Origin: Xanthomarina maritima
Lineage (GTDB): Bacteria > Bacteroidota > Bacteroidia > Flavobacteriales > Flavobacteriaceae
Direction: 5' to 3'
Assembly: GCF_008084905.1 (NCBI RefSeq)
Contig: NZ_VSFC01000022.1
Coordinates: forward strand, 1-64,000
Length of the DNA: 64,000 nucleotides
The translations under genes and the position numbers were made by a program. Shown piece by piece: positions 17,664 to 27,205 of this stretch. How positions within the stretch are numbered: the stretch's first letter is position 1; every line of letters begins with the position of its first letter. A model generated the notes under the pieces. The model saw nothing but the letters and a program-made list of their open reading frames with translations, was not told the origin of the DNA and made no database searches.

Positions 17664-18713
17664 ATGAAAACTGAGAACTCAAATACACAACCAAATCCCG
17701 CAACAATTCTACAGACTGGAACTGGTTTTTGGGCCTCAAAAGTATTATTAACAGCCGTAAATTTTGGACTATTTACACTTTTAGCAAAACATAGTACAAT
17801 GCAGGCAACAGATATCAAAACTGCTTTAAAATTAAATTGCAGTGACCGAAATATTTATGATTTTTTAGACACTCTTACTGGTTTGGGGTTTTTAAATCGA
17901 GAAGGTCTCTTGGCTTCTGCACATTATTCTAACACTATAGACACTGATGTTTTTTTGGATAAAGCCAAACCATCTTATATTGGTGGAATCCTTGAAATGA
18001 TGAACAATAGACTTTGGAATTTTTGGGGAAACCTTGAAGATGGTTTAAGAACAGGCATGATCCAAAATGAAGCAAAAAATGGTGGGCAAAATCTTTTCGA
18101 GGTTATTTATAGCAATCCGGAATTGTTAAAAACTTTTGTCAATGGCATGACAGGAGTTCAAAAAGGTAATTTTATAACCTTTTCTGAATCTTTCGATTTT
18201 TCAAAATATAAAACATTAGTTGATGCTGGTGGTTCAGCAGCTGTATTATCAGCAATGGTAGCAAAAAATCAACCACATATGACTTGTTGTTCTTTCGATT
18301 TACCAGAACTTGAAAACTTGGCTACTAACACTATTAAAAGTTATCAAGTATCAGATCGTGTTAAAGTAATCTCTGGCGATTTTTTCAAAGACAACTTACC
18401 ACAAGCCGATGTCATAACAATGGGCAATATACTTCACGATTGGGACGAAGAAACCAAACTTAAATTAATGCAAATTGCTTATGATGCTTTACCAGCTGGA
18501 GGCGCTTTTGTAGCTATAGAAAACGTGATTGACAACGATAGACGAGAAAACGTTTTTGGAATGTTGATGAGCCTGAATATGCTTATTGAAACAGGTGATG
18601 GCTTTGACTACACCTTTAACGATTTTAATAGATGGGCTAAACAAATTGGCTTTAAATCCACTTCTCTTTTACCATTAGTAGGACCTTCAAGTGCTGCAAT
18701 TGCTTATAAATAA
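17664..18713 (+). CDS. SAM-dependent O-methyltransferase (hydroxyindole/caffeate type)
   Basis: 349 residues. N-terminal winged-helix dimerisation domain (about 15-100) and C-terminal class I methyltransferase. SAM motif LVDAGGSAA near 188, FDLPELE acidic turn, and GNILHDWDEE with the catalytic His as in acetylserotonin O-methyltransferase-like enzymes. Cytosolic. Ten bases after the epimerase gene, so the two may act on one small molecule. Substrate unknown. Confidence 0.88.
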   Translation: MKTENSNTQPNPATILQTGTGFWASKVLLTAVNFGLFTLLAKHSTMQATDIKTALKLNCSDRNIYDFLDTLTGLGFLNREGLLASAHYSNTIDTDVFLDKAKPSYIGGILEMMNNRLWNFWGNLEDGLRTGMIQNEAKNGGQNLFEVIYSNPELLKTFVNGMTGVQKGNFITFSESFDFSKYKTLVDAGGSAAVLSAMVAKNQPHMTCCSFDLPELENLATNTIKSYQVSDRVKVISGDFFKDNLPQADVITMGNILHDWDEETKLKLMQIAYDALPAGGAFVAIENVIDNDRRENVFGMLMSLNMLIETGDGFDYTFNDFNRWAKQIGFKSTSLLPLVGPSSAAIAYK

Positions 18714-18741
18714 CATAATTAACCATCAAATATCTATCACA

Positions 18742-19266
18742 ATGAAAAAAGTAAACATTTTAAAACTAGGAATCTTATCTCTACTAATGACAGTCTCTTT
18801 ATTAAACTGTCAAGAAGAATCAAAAAAAGAAACTATTCAACAACCACAACCACAACCTATTGAGGTTGTTGTAGATGAAACACCAGACTATTTTCAATTA
18901 CGTCCAGAAGTTGAAAAAGCTTATGGTTATTCGCATGCTGTAAAAATTGGAAACAGCATTAAAGTATCTGGAGCAGTAAGTATGGATGATGAAGGAAACC
19001 CAACTGCTGTTGGAGATTTAGAACAACAAATGAAAAATTGTTATTCAGATTTGGAAAAAGTGCTAAAACATTATGGATGCACATTTGACGATGTTGTTGT
19101 AGAAAATGTCTTTACTACAAACATGCCAAAATTTCTAGAAGTGGCTGGTTATAGAGCAGAAATCTATAAAAAACAATTCCCTACAGGTTCTTGGGTTGGA
19201 GTTAAAGAATTGGCTATCCCAGAATTCCTTATAGAAATAGAATTAGAAGTACATAAATCAAAATAA
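18742..19266 (+). CDS. RidA/YjgF-family lipoprotein
   Basis: 174 residues from MKKVNILKLG. The longer frame from 18691 overlaps the methyltransferase gene and lacks a leader. Lipoprotein signal with lipobox LLNC (C23), a P/Q-rich linker, then a RidA domain (about 55-172: YSHAVKIGNSIKVSGAVS, VENVFTTNMP, GSWVGVKELA). RidA normally removes reactive enamines in the cytosol; here it is exported and lipid-anchored, which is unusual. The catalytic Arg position near the C-terminus is not obvious (the tail reads LIEIELEVHKSK). Fourth-codon-level coupling is unlikely; the gap is 28 bases. Confidence 0.85.
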   Translation: MKKVNILKLGILSLLMTVSLLNCQEESKKETIQQPQPQPIEVVVDETPDYFQLRPEVEKAYGYSHAVKIGNSIKVSGAVSMDDEGNPTAVGDLEQQMKNCYSDLEKVLKHYGCTFDDVVVENVFTTNMPKFLEVAGYRAEIYKKQFPTGSWVGVKELAIPEFLIEIELEVHKSK

Positions 19267-19304
19267 AAATCCAATCCAATTATTTAATTATTGAAATCCA
19301 TTTT

Positions 19305-20858
19305 ATGAAAATATTATTTAAAATTCTTTTTATAACATTACTATTTGTAGGACTTTCTGCAACAAGTCAATCAACATCTCAAGGACTTTCTAAAATTAAT
19401 ACGGAAGGTTTTCAAAAATCTCAAGTTATGAGTCTTATTTCTGACTTATCAGATGTCTATGCTCCGAGATTAACCGGAACAAATCAATATTATACTGCTG
19501 CAGAATGGGCAAAACTAACCATGGAAAATTGGGGTATTGATAAAGTCTATTTTGAAAACTATTGTGATGATTGTATGGGTTGGGAAGTTAAATCTTTTAA
19601 TGTAGAAATGATAGAACCTGCTTATATGAAAATACAAGCTTATCCATATGCTTGGACAGAAAGTTCAAATGGCACACAAATAGGAGATTTAATTTGGATT
19701 CAAAATTGGTCTGATTTAGAACAAATAAAAAAACAATGGCGTGGAAAACTGCAAGGAAAGACTATTTTAATTGGAGCTGCTCCAGAAAAAAACATGCTTT
19801 TCGATCCACTTTCTACACGCTTTACAGAAGACCAAATAGAAGAAGCTGAAAAATCTATTGTGCCTACACCAAATAATCCTTTAAGCCATAATGCTGGAGA
19901 TTTGGATTTAATAGGAAATTTAGATCTTATTTTCGAGAGTATGGTAAAAAAAGATGATACCTTTTTTGCTTTTTTAAAAACCGAAGGCGCTTTAAGCATC
20001 TTAGGCACAACTCCTTTTTTTCCAGGTGTTATTCATCCAAGTGGTACGTATAATTATAAAGAAAGTGATGAAAAACCAATCCCATATTTTGCAATTTCAC
20101 CCGAAAATTTTGGAAAATTATCACGCTTAACACAAAGAAATAAAAACCCAAAAATTAAATTCCATTTAGATTCAGAATTGTATCTAAACCCTAAAAACAA
20201 TGTGAATATTATAGCAGAAATCACAGGTTCGGACCCGAAATTAAAAGATGAAGTGGTTATGATTGGTGCCCATTTCGATACTTGGCATCCGGCTTCTGGA
20301 GCAACTGATAATGGTGCAGGTTCTGCAGTCATGATGGAAGTGATGCGCATTATTAAAGCTTCTGGCTTAAAACCAAAACGAACCATCAGAATAGCACTTT
20401 GGGGAGGAGAAGAACAAGCGTTTTTAGGATCTTTAGCTTATGCAGAAAAACATTATGGAAAAGTAAAAGAAACAACCAGAAAAAAAGAGGTTGAAAATAT
20501 TTCGGCTTATATAAACATGGATAATGGTGCTGGACAGATGAGAGGCATTTATTTGCAAGGAAACGAAGCAGTAAGACCCATTTTTGAGAATATGTTAGAA
20601 CCTTATGCCTATTTAGATGTAAATAATCTAACCATTCAAAATACGGATTTTACAGACCATGATGTGTTCGATTATTATAAAATTCCTGGATTTCAAATCA
20701 TTCAAGACCCATTGAACTATAGTACTGTAACGCATCACACAAATTTAGATCATTTAGAGTATGTTCCTGAACGCGACATGATGATTAATGCTACAGTCAT
20801 TGCTGCACTTGTCTATCAAATAGCTCAAAGAGATTCTAGATTACCTAGAGAAGATTAA
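19305..20858 (+). CDS. Secreted M28-family zinc peptidase
   Basis: 517 residues with signal peptide (cut near ATSQS). A PA-type insert lies in the first half and an M28 catalytic domain at about 300-505. Ligands seen: H323 and D325 in GAHFDTWH, D in TDNGAGS, the EE pair in WGGEEQAF, D in NMDNGAGQ, and H in THHTNLDH. Aminopeptidase or carboxypeptidase-Q type, periplasmic or outer-membrane. Part of the seven-gene operon; probably frees amino acids from peptides or conjugates. Confidence 0.92.
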   Translation: MKILFKILFITLLFVGLSATSQSTSQGLSKINTEGFQKSQVMSLISDLSDVYAPRLTGTNQYYTAAEWAKLTMENWGIDKVYFENYCDDCMGWEVKSFNVEMIEPAYMKIQAYPYAWTESSNGTQIGDLIWIQNWSDLEQIKKQWRGKLQGKTILIGAAPEKNMLFDPLSTRFTEDQIEEAEKSIVPTPNNPLSHNAGDLDLIGNLDLIFESMVKKDDTFFAFLKTEGALSILGTTPFFPGVIHPSGTYNYKESDEKPIPYFAISPENFGKLSRLTQRNKNPKIKFHLDSELYLNPKNNVNIIAEITGSDPKLKDEVVMIGAHFDTWHPASGATDNGAGSAVMMEVMRIIKASGLKPKRTIRIALWGGEEQAFLGSLAYAEKHYGKVKETTRKKEVENISAYINMDNGAGQMRGIYLQGNEAVRPIFENMLEPYAYLDVNNLTIQNTDFTDHDVFDYYKIPGFQIIQDPLNYSTVTHHTNLDHLEYVPERDMMINATVIAALVYQIAQRDSRLPRED

Positions 20859-20879
20859 ACTAATTATCAAAATAAAACC

Positions 20880-21332
20880 ATGAATACCTTTAAAATATTT
20901 TCCACGCTTGTTCTAGTGATTTCTATGACCCTAAATTGTTTAGGTCAAGAAAAAAATAACGAACAAAAAATAAATTATAAAACAGGAAATCCTGCAGATT
21001 GGCCAAAAGAACTTGATGCAGTTATAGCTGCTCCAAAAAATCATAAAATCTTATTAGAAAATGATGAAGTGAGAGTTTTAGAAGTCACTTTGGCTCCTGG
21101 TGAAGTTGAAGCATTACATCATCATCAATGGCCAAGCGTCCTTTATATTCAAGAAGCTGAAGATTTTATAGATTATGATGGAGATGGAAACGTTATTTTC
21201 GATTCTAGAAACTTACCTGATCCTTTAATGCTTCCACTAACTATGTACAAAAATCCCGAAGCACCACATAGTGTTGTTAATTTAAGTGAAACAGAATCCA
21301 TTCGATTAATTCGGGTAGAAATGAAACAATAA
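20880..21332 (+). CDS. Exported cupin-domain protein
   Basis: 150 residues. N-terminal export signal (MTLNCLGQ; C20 could be lipidated), then a single cupin barrel with VRVLEVTLAPGEVEALHHHQWPS providing the clustered His ligands and a later APHSVVNLS. Metal-binding, small-molecule isomerase, dioxygenase or sensor role possible. 21 bases after the peptidase. Confidence 0.85.
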   Translation: MNTFKIFSTLVLVISMTLNCLGQEKNNEQKINYKTGNPADWPKELDAVIAAPKNHKILLENDEVRVLEVTLAPGEVEALHHHQWPSVLYIQEAEDFIDYDGDGNVIFDSRNLPDPLMLPLTMYKNPEAPHSVVNLSETESIRLIRVEMKQ

Positions 21333-21343
21333 AAAACACTATT

Positions 21344-22414
21344 ATGAAACATTTAGTAAAACTATTAATTCTAAGCCTTATTTTTAACATAACTTCCTGT
21401 GATAACCCAAATTCAAATAATAAAAACATCATTATAGAAAAATCAATTGAACAACTACCCTATTTTACCTATCAAAAAGAAAGTTTATTTCCTGGTGATG
21501 GTAGTTTACTTCGTGCAGAAGATGGCGTTTACTTAGAAGACGGACGCATTATTGTTGTGGACCAAGCCAAAGGACTTCGACTAATAGAATCAGATGGTAG
21601 TAATAGACCTTTTGGCGATTTTGCTTCTGCAGGTTTTGTTCATAATCCTCCCAATCAAGTAGCAGGTCCAAATGGTGTGGTATTAGATCAAGATGGTAAA
21701 CATGTACTAATGTCTGATGTCGCAGATGGAAAAATTTATCGTGTAAATGTAGCCACAGAAGATGTAGAAATGATTTATGATCATCCCTTTGGTGTGAATA
21801 CTATTTATAGTGATAAAACGGGAGCGATTTGGTTTTCTCAATCTGCAGAGAGCCTTAATTTGAGTGAAATGTTTCAAGCTGCCAATTTACCTGTCCCAAC
21901 AGGTGCTGTTTTTAGAATGGCTAATTTAGAAAGCCCTCCTGTTAAAATTATGGATAGCCTTTATTTTGCCAACGGAATCACTATGGATAAAGACGAAAAA
22001 CACCTGTATGTTGCAGAAACCATGATGAATCGCGTACATGCTTTTGAAGTTGACACCAAAAGTGGATCAACAAATTATTTAGGCATAGCAACTAACGTTG
22101 GAAGTCCTGACAATATCTTAATAGATCAAAAAGGCAGGTTAATTGTAGCTTCCCCTCTTTATAATCAAGTAGTTGCAGTCGATTTTGAAAACCATTCGCA
22201 ACATATCATTTTTGATGGTTCTTCATCTGAAAATCTAAAGATCTCCAACGAATGGAATAGAAGAAGTAATTTGGGTATGGAGCGACTTGAATTGCTTTCT
22301 CCAAATCTGTTTAGTCCCTTACCAGGATTACTCACAGGTATGTTCTTTTCAACCGACGGTCAAACCCTTTATATATCAAATTTAGGAAACGACCTTTTAA
22401 AATATAAATTCTAA
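21344..22414 (+). CDS. SMP-30/gluconolactonase-like lipoprotein
   Basis: 356 residues. Lipobox ITSC (C19), then a six-bladed beta-propeller of the SMP-30/strictosidine-synthase type (GPNGVVLDQDGKHVLMSD, FANGITMDKDEKHLYVAET, GSPDNILIDQKGRLIVAS). Family members hydrolyse lactones or related esters using a metal. Eleven bases after the cupin gene. Substrate unknown. Confidence 0.85.
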   Translation: MKHLVKLLILSLIFNITSCDNPNSNNKNIIIEKSIEQLPYFTYQKESLFPGDGSLLRAEDGVYLEDGRIIVVDQAKGLRLIESDGSNRPFGDFASAGFVHNPPNQVAGPNGVVLDQDGKHVLMSDVADGKIYRVNVATEDVEMIYDHPFGVNTIYSDKTGAIWFSQSAESLNLSEMFQAANLPVPTGAVFRMANLESPPVKIMDSLYFANGITMDKDEKHLYVAETMMNRVHAFEVDTKSGSTNYLGIATNVGSPDNILIDQKGRLIVASPLYNQVVAVDFENHSQHIIFDGSSSENLKISNEWNRRSNLGMERLELLSPNLFSPLPGLLTGMFFSTDGQTLYISNLGNDLLKYKF

Positions 22415-22436
22415 TCAAAGATTAAAACAATTAATT

Positions 22437-23291
22437 ATGAAAACCATACTCATTACAGGAACAAGTAAAGGCATAGGCCTTGAAACAGCATTAGCTTTCG
22501 GTCGTGCAGGACATAAAGTATTTGCAACCATGAGAAATCCAGAAATGGCTTCCGAATTTAAACAAAAAATAGCTTCCGAATCTTTAGACATTACAATCCA
22601 TAAAATGGATGTCGATTCTGATGCATCCGTTAATTCATGTATAGATTCTATTTACGACAACCATGAAACCATTGATGTTTTGGTAAACAATGCTGGTATT
22701 GAACGTCATGGCTCTATTGAAGAAATGTCTATGAACGATTTCCAGTCTGTTATGAACACGAATTATTTTGGAGTACTTAGGTGTACTAAAGCTGTGCTAC
22801 CACAAATGCGAAAAAACAAAAAAGGTTCCATTATAAATGTCGCTTCAGTAGCAGGTAAAATTTCCAATAGTCCTTTGGGTGCTTATGCTGCAAGTAAATT
22901 TGCTCTGGAAGCTATTAGTGAAGCTTTAGCACAGGAAGTAAAAGCCTTTAATATTAAAGTAGCTATTGTAGAACCAGGGATAATTAATACTCAAATGGCT
23001 AAAGACATAGCAGTAGATGAGACCTCACTATATCCACATTCGAAACGTTTTGCAGGAATGTTTTCAGCATCACTTAAAACACCTACGCCACCTTCTCTCG
23101 TAGCTGACAAAATTTTGGAGATTTCTGAAAGCGAAACCTGGAAACTAAGACATCCTGTTGGTCCAGATGCAGAACCTTTTATTCAATGGCGAGCCTCTAA
23201 AACTGATGAAGAATGGGTAGATTGGAATGCTGTTAATGATGAAGATTGGTACAATTCAGTTGAAAATGATTTTGGATTAAATGCACGTTAA
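22437..23291 (+). CDS. Classical SDR oxidoreductase
   Basis: 284 residues. Cofactor motif TGTSKGIG at 7-14, NNAG (VLVNNAGIERHG), catalytic Tyr150 and Lys154 in YAASK. Cytosolic. Last gene of the operon that starts at 16715. A 343-base gap follows (23292-23634). It holds a terminator-like inverted repeat at 23446-23492 and a smaller AAATTGT/ACAATTT repeat at 23545-23563; I see no gene in it. Confidence 0.92.
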   Translation: MKTILITGTSKGIGLETALAFGRAGHKVFATMRNPEMASEFKQKIASESLDITIHKMDVDSDASVNSCIDSIYDNHETIDVLVNNAGIERHGSIEEMSMNDFQSVMNTNYFGVLRCTKAVLPQMRKNKKGSIINVASVAGKISNSPLGAYAASKFALEAISEALAQEVKAFNIKVAIVEPGIINTQMAKDIAVDETSLYPHSKRFAGMFSASLKTPTPPSLVADKILEISESETWKLRHPVGPDAEPFIQWRASKTDEEWVDWNAVNDEDWYNSVENDFGLNAR

Positions 23292-23445
23292 TCATAAAGC
23301 AATTTTAAAAGATATTGATTTTGTAAATTGAAAGAACCTCAATATTCTTTGTTATTTCAGATGTATTTAATTTTTTCGTTTTAGATTTCTTCAAAAAAAT
23401 AAAATAAATACGTGTAAGAAAATATTCGCTTAATTTTTGTATTTT

Positions 23446-23492
23446 TACTTGAGTGCTAACTTTTTAAATACACTAGCACTCAAGTATTTTTT
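23446..23492 (+). terminator. 13-bp inverted repeat with T tract (likely terminator)
   Basis: TACTTGAGTGCTA 23446-23458 pairs perfectly with TAGCACTCAAGTA 23474-23486, then six T. It lies 155 bases after the SDR gene. Its inner words GAGTGCTA and TAGCACTC are CIRCE half-sites but in reversed order. Confidence 0.6.
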
Positions 23493-23634
23493 AATAGCAA
23501 TAAGCCCATCTTCTGCTATTACACAACGATGTAGTATTAATAACAAATTGTATCTCACAATTTTGAATTCATTATTAAATACATCAAAAAAAGAATTTTT
23601 CTTACATATAATTAATAATTTAAAACCATGTCTC

Positions 23635-24198
23635 ATGAAAAAATTAATCTTATTAAGTTGTTTATTAGCCATATTTACTTCTTGTAATAACAACCCAAGA
23701 TACACACAAGATTCAGAAGAAATTGAAATTGTTAAAACTGCTATTAACGATTACGACTACCAAGAATGGGAAAAATTAATATCTCATTATGCAGATACAG
23801 CGCAAATTTTTTACAATACTAGATCTAAAATTTTTTCACCACAAGAACTTATTGTCTTTCATAAAAATAATGACGCCAGTTTCTCTACACGTGCATTCGA
23901 AGACGAAAATAGAGAGTACGAAATGGTTGAAGATAACAATGGCAAAACATGGGTAAATTTTTGGGGTTTATGGAAAGGAAATTTAGCTGCTAATAACAAA
24001 CAAATTATTATTCCTGTTCACATTACATATCAATTTATTGACAACAAAATTGTAAAGGAATATGGTTATTGGAATTCTGCAGAATTACAATTAGAACTTC
24101 AAAAAATTGAAGCTGAAAAAATAGAATCGGAACCTGAAGATGACACAGAAGATATTGTAGAAATTGAAGATATAGAAGACATTGAAGAAGTTGAATAG
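23635..24198 (+). CDS. NTF2-like lipoprotein with acidic tail
   Basis: 187 residues from MKKLILLSCLL. The open frame from 23437 adds 66 residues that run through the inverted repeat and lack family features. Lipobox FTSC, then an NTF2/SnoaL-like domain (about 30-150: IVKTAINDYDYQEWEKLISHYADTAQ..., WVNFWGLWKG). The last ~35 residues are almost all E, D and I. No active-site residues are evident. Confidence 0.75.
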   Translation: MKKLILLSCLLAIFTSCNNNPRYTQDSEEIEIVKTAINDYDYQEWEKLISHYADTAQIFYNTRSKIFSPQELIVFHKNNDASFSTRAFEDENREYEMVEDNNGKTWVNFWGLWKGNLAANNKQIIIPVHITYQFIDNKIVKEYGYWNSAELQLELQKIEAEKIESEPEDDTEDIVEIEDIEDIEEVE

Positions 24199-24354
24199 TC
24201 TTTAGTTTACATATTTCGATAAGAATATTGACACATTCGGACAATATAATCAATCATTCGTCCTTAGGTATTTTTATTTTAAATATAATAGTTTTTTCTT
24301 AGTGTTTATATGCTATTAATCTTTAATAATCAATTATAATAACACTCATTAATC

Positions 24355-25407
24355 ATGAAATTAAACATACTTTTTTTCAGTTTTATGATATGTCTTTGTT
24401 TTAACTGCCAAGAAAAACAAGATACTAAAATAGAAACAGATTGCGAATCTACTTATATGGATTATTCAAACAGCAATGACCAGTTTACTGGTGGCATTAA
24501 CATGATTCCAATTGAAACAAAAATTGGTACTTTTAATGTTTATACAAAACGAGTTGGAAACAATCCTAAAATGAAAGTATTATTACTTCATGGAGGTCCT
24601 GGAGGAACCCATGAATTTTTTGATTGTTTTGATGGTTACTTCCCAAAAGAAGAGATAGAATATATTTATTACGACCAACTAGATTCTTATTATAGTGATA
24701 AGCCAAACGACTCTACACTTTGGACAACTGAGCATTTTGTAGAAGAAGTAGAGCAAGTTAGAAAAGCTTTAAATATGGATAGCAGTAATTTCTATTTATA
24801 TGGCCAATCTTGGGGAGGGATTTTAGCCATGGAATACGCTTTAAAATATCAAGATAATCTTAAAGGCTTGATAATTTCTAATATGATGTCTAGTGCACCA
24901 GAGTATGGTAAATATGCCGAAGAAGTTCTCGGACCTCAAATGCCTCCTGAAGTATTAAAAGAAATAAAAGAACTTGAGACAAATGAAGATTATGGCAATC
25001 CAAGATATACAGAACTCTTAATGAATCATTATTATATCGAACATGCCCTGCGTATGTCTTTAGAAGAATGGCCAAAATCTGTTCATTTAGCATTTGAACA
25101 CTTAAATCCAAATATTTACCTGTATATGCAAGGACCAAGCGAATTTGGAATGGCAGGAAATGCCACCTTAAAAACATGGGATGTGTCTAACAGACTAAAA
25201 ACCATTAACACACCTACTCTAGTTATTGGAGCTACCTATGACACGATGGACCCAAAACATATGGAATGGATGGCTAACGAATTTCCAAAAGGTCGGTTTT
25301 TATTATGTCCAAACGGAAGTCATTTAGCTCAATACGATGACCAAAAAATCTATTTCGAAGGCTTGATTTCGTTTATTAAAGACGTGAATTCTGGATCGTT
25401 TAATTAA
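24355..25407 (+). CDS. Proline-iminopeptidase-like lipoprotein (alpha/beta hydrolase)
   Basis: 350 residues. Lipobox CFNC (C18), then an alpha/beta-hydrolase: oxyanion LLHGGPGGTHEF, nucleophile S152 in GQSWGG, acid Asp in GATYDTMDP, His in NGSHLAQYD. The GGPG motif places it in the S33 proline iminopeptidase group, which removes N-terminal Pro or cleaves small amides and esters. Ten bases ahead of the amidohydrolase, suggesting joint processing of peptides outside the inner membrane. Confidence 0.9.
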   Translation: MKLNILFFSFMICLCFNCQEKQDTKIETDCESTYMDYSNSNDQFTGGINMIPIETKIGTFNVYTKRVGNNPKMKVLLLHGGPGGTHEFFDCFDGYFPKEEIEYIYYDQLDSYYSDKPNDSTLWTTEHFVEEVEQVRKALNMDSSNFYLYGQSWGGILAMEYALKYQDNLKGLIISNMMSSAPEYGKYAEEVLGPQMPPEVLKEIKELETNEDYGNPRYTELLMNHYYIEHALRMSLEEWPKSVHLAFEHLNPNIYLYMQGPSEFGMAGNATLKTWDVSNRLKTINTPTLVIGATYDTMDPKHMEWMANEFPKGRFLLCPNGSHLAQYDDQKIYFEGLISFIKDVNSGSFN

Positions 25408-25417
25408 ACTTATTCAT

Positions 25418-27154
25418 ATGAAAAATGCATTCTTAACCTTTTCATTTTTTTTATTTGTAACACTTTGCTTTTCACAAACTTACATCACTAATGTAACAGT
25501 TGTAGATGTAGAAAATCAAAAATTAATATCTAATCAAACGGTTGAGATAAGCAACGATATTATTTCAAACATTCAACCAAGTAAGAAAACAAAAATTCCT
25601 GAAAATGCAACAGTAATCGATGGAAGCAACAAATATTTAGCTCCAGGATTAACAGATGCTCATATCCACTTTTTTCAGAATGGTGGGCTTTATTCACGTC
25701 CTGATGTAATTGATTTAAGAAAAATAAAATCATTTGAAGAAGTTATAGAATTTTCTCATGAGAACATGGAAGATCAATTACGCAGATATTTGCAAAACGG
25801 CATTACAAATGTTGTTGATGTTGGCGCAACTTATAATTTATTAAAACTTAGAGAGAATTTTAAAAATGATGAATTTGCTCCATCGGTTTATATGACTGGT
25901 CCATTGTTAACCACTTATGAGCCTGAAGCCTATAAAGGTTTAGAAAATAATTCTCCTTTCAGCTTAGTTAAAACTGCTGAGGAAGGCAGAAAAATGGTTC
26001 AAGAGCAATTAGCTTACAAGCCAGATTTTGTAAAAATATGGTACATAGTTCAAAGCAGAACATCAGAATTTGAAGCAACTGCTATAGAATATGCTCCAAT
26101 AGTTAAGGCCATTATTGATGAAGCACATAAAAATAATTTAAAAGTAGCTGTCCATGCTACCGAAAGAATTACGGCTCAATTAGCAGTAGAAAATGGTGCA
26201 GACTTTTTGGTACATAGTGTTGATGATGAGATTATTCAAGATGAATTTGTTCAGCTTTTAAAGAAAAATAAGGTGGTTCTCTGTCCTACTCTAACCGTTC
26301 ATAATAATTACTATAACACCTTTGGTCAAAAACATAGTTTTACCAAGATAGAATTTGAAACTGCCAATCCGTATCAACTTGGTAGTTTATTAGACTTAAA
26401 GCATATAAAAGATACTGTGTTAGTTGAAAATTATAAAAACATGTCCAATTCTGAAATTAGTATGGCTGGACTTAAAAAATCAGATTCCATCAGCATGGTT
26501 AATCTAAAAATTTTAGCTGATGCTGGGGTATTGATAGCTACAGGAACTGATGCTGGAAATATTGGAACCCTTCATGCATCTTCCTATTTAAAAGAATTAC
26601 AAGTCATGCAAAAAAGTGGTTTAAGTAATTGGCAAATTATTCAGGCTTCAACCATTAATGGTGCAAAAATTTTAAATAAAGAAAATGAATTTGGCACAGT
26701 AAGTATTGGTAAGAAAGCCAATTTAATTCTTTTAGATAATAACCCTATAAATGATCTGGAGAACTTAACTAAAATAGACAAAGTAATAAATAATGGTGTT
26801 ATTTTTAACCCAAACACTTTAGTGGAAGAAACTCCTGAAGCTTTAGTACAACGTCAATTAAACGCATATAATTATAGAAACATTGATGCCTTTTTAGAAC
26901 CTTATGCAGAAGATGTTGAAATTTACAATTATCCAGATCAATTAATCACGAAAGGAAAAGACAATATGCGAATAGGCTATTCTCAAATGTTTCAATCAGT
27001 CCCTAATTTACATTGCGAACTTAAAGGCAGACTGATTCGTGGAAATATAGTTATGGATCAAGAATACGTGAAATATGGTGATAAAATTATAGATGCCATT
27101 GCAATATATCATATAGAAAACAATAAAATTAAAAAAGTGTATTTCATTAACTAA
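25418..27154 (+). CDS. Secreted amidohydrolase fused to an NTF2-like domain
   Basis: 578 residues. Signal peptide (LCFSQ). Metal-dependent amidohydrolase of the imidazolonepropionase/prolidase-like group at about 20-460: DAHIHF, VAVHATE, FLVHSVDDE, ATGTDAGN carry the usual metal ligands. The last ~110 residues (LVQRQLNAYNYRNIDAFLEPYAEDVEIY...) are a SnoaL/NTF2 domain, an uncommon fusion. Probably hydrolyses Xaa-Pro or cyclic amides in the periplasm; substrate inferred only from neighbours. Confidence 0.9.
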   Translation: MKNAFLTFSFFLFVTLCFSQTYITNVTVVDVENQKLISNQTVEISNDIISNIQPSKKTKIPENATVIDGSNKYLAPGLTDAHIHFFQNGGLYSRPDVIDLRKIKSFEEVIEFSHENMEDQLRRYLQNGITNVVDVGATYNLLKLRENFKNDEFAPSVYMTGPLLTTYEPEAYKGLENNSPFSLVKTAEEGRKMVQEQLAYKPDFVKIWYIVQSRTSEFEATAIEYAPIVKAIIDEAHKNNLKVAVHATERITAQLAVENGADFLVHSVDDEIIQDEFVQLLKKNKVVLCPTLTVHNNYYNTFGQKHSFTKIEFETANPYQLGSLLDLKHIKDTVLVENYKNMSNSEISMAGLKKSDSISMVNLKILADAGVLIATGTDAGNIGTLHASSYLKELQVMQKSGLSNWQIIQASTINGAKILNKENEFGTVSIGKKANLILLDNNPINDLENLTKIDKVINNGVIFNPNTLVEETPEALVQRQLNAYNYRNIDAFLEPYAEDVEIYNYPDQLITKGKDNMRIGYSQMFQSVPNLHCELKGRLIRGNIVMDQEYVKYGDKIIDAIAIYHIENNKIKKVYFIN

Positions 27155-27170
27155 AAAACAAAACAACCCT

Positions 27171-27203
27171 AAGTCTTTTTATTAATAGCATTAAAATTAA
27201 GAC
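27171..27203 (+). promoter_or_regulatory. Leader element similar to that at 13184-13213
   Basis: AAGTCTTTTT, then ATTAATAGC, then TTAAGAC, ending two bases before the DUF418 start codon. The arrangement (AAGTCTT, TTAATAGC, AAGAC) copies the leader hairpin of the TPR kinase gene. Confidence 0.35.
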
Positions 27204-27205
27204 AA

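Noticed and set aside
23446-23486. CIRCE heat-shock operator
   Set aside because: The half-sites GAGTGCTA and TAGCACTC are in the opposite order and spacing to CIRCE, and a T tract follows; a terminator is more likely.
23437-23634. Long N-terminal extension of the NTF2-like lipoprotein
   Set aside because: It runs through a perfect inverted repeat with T tract, has no family features, and the lipoprotein signal starts cleanly at 23635.
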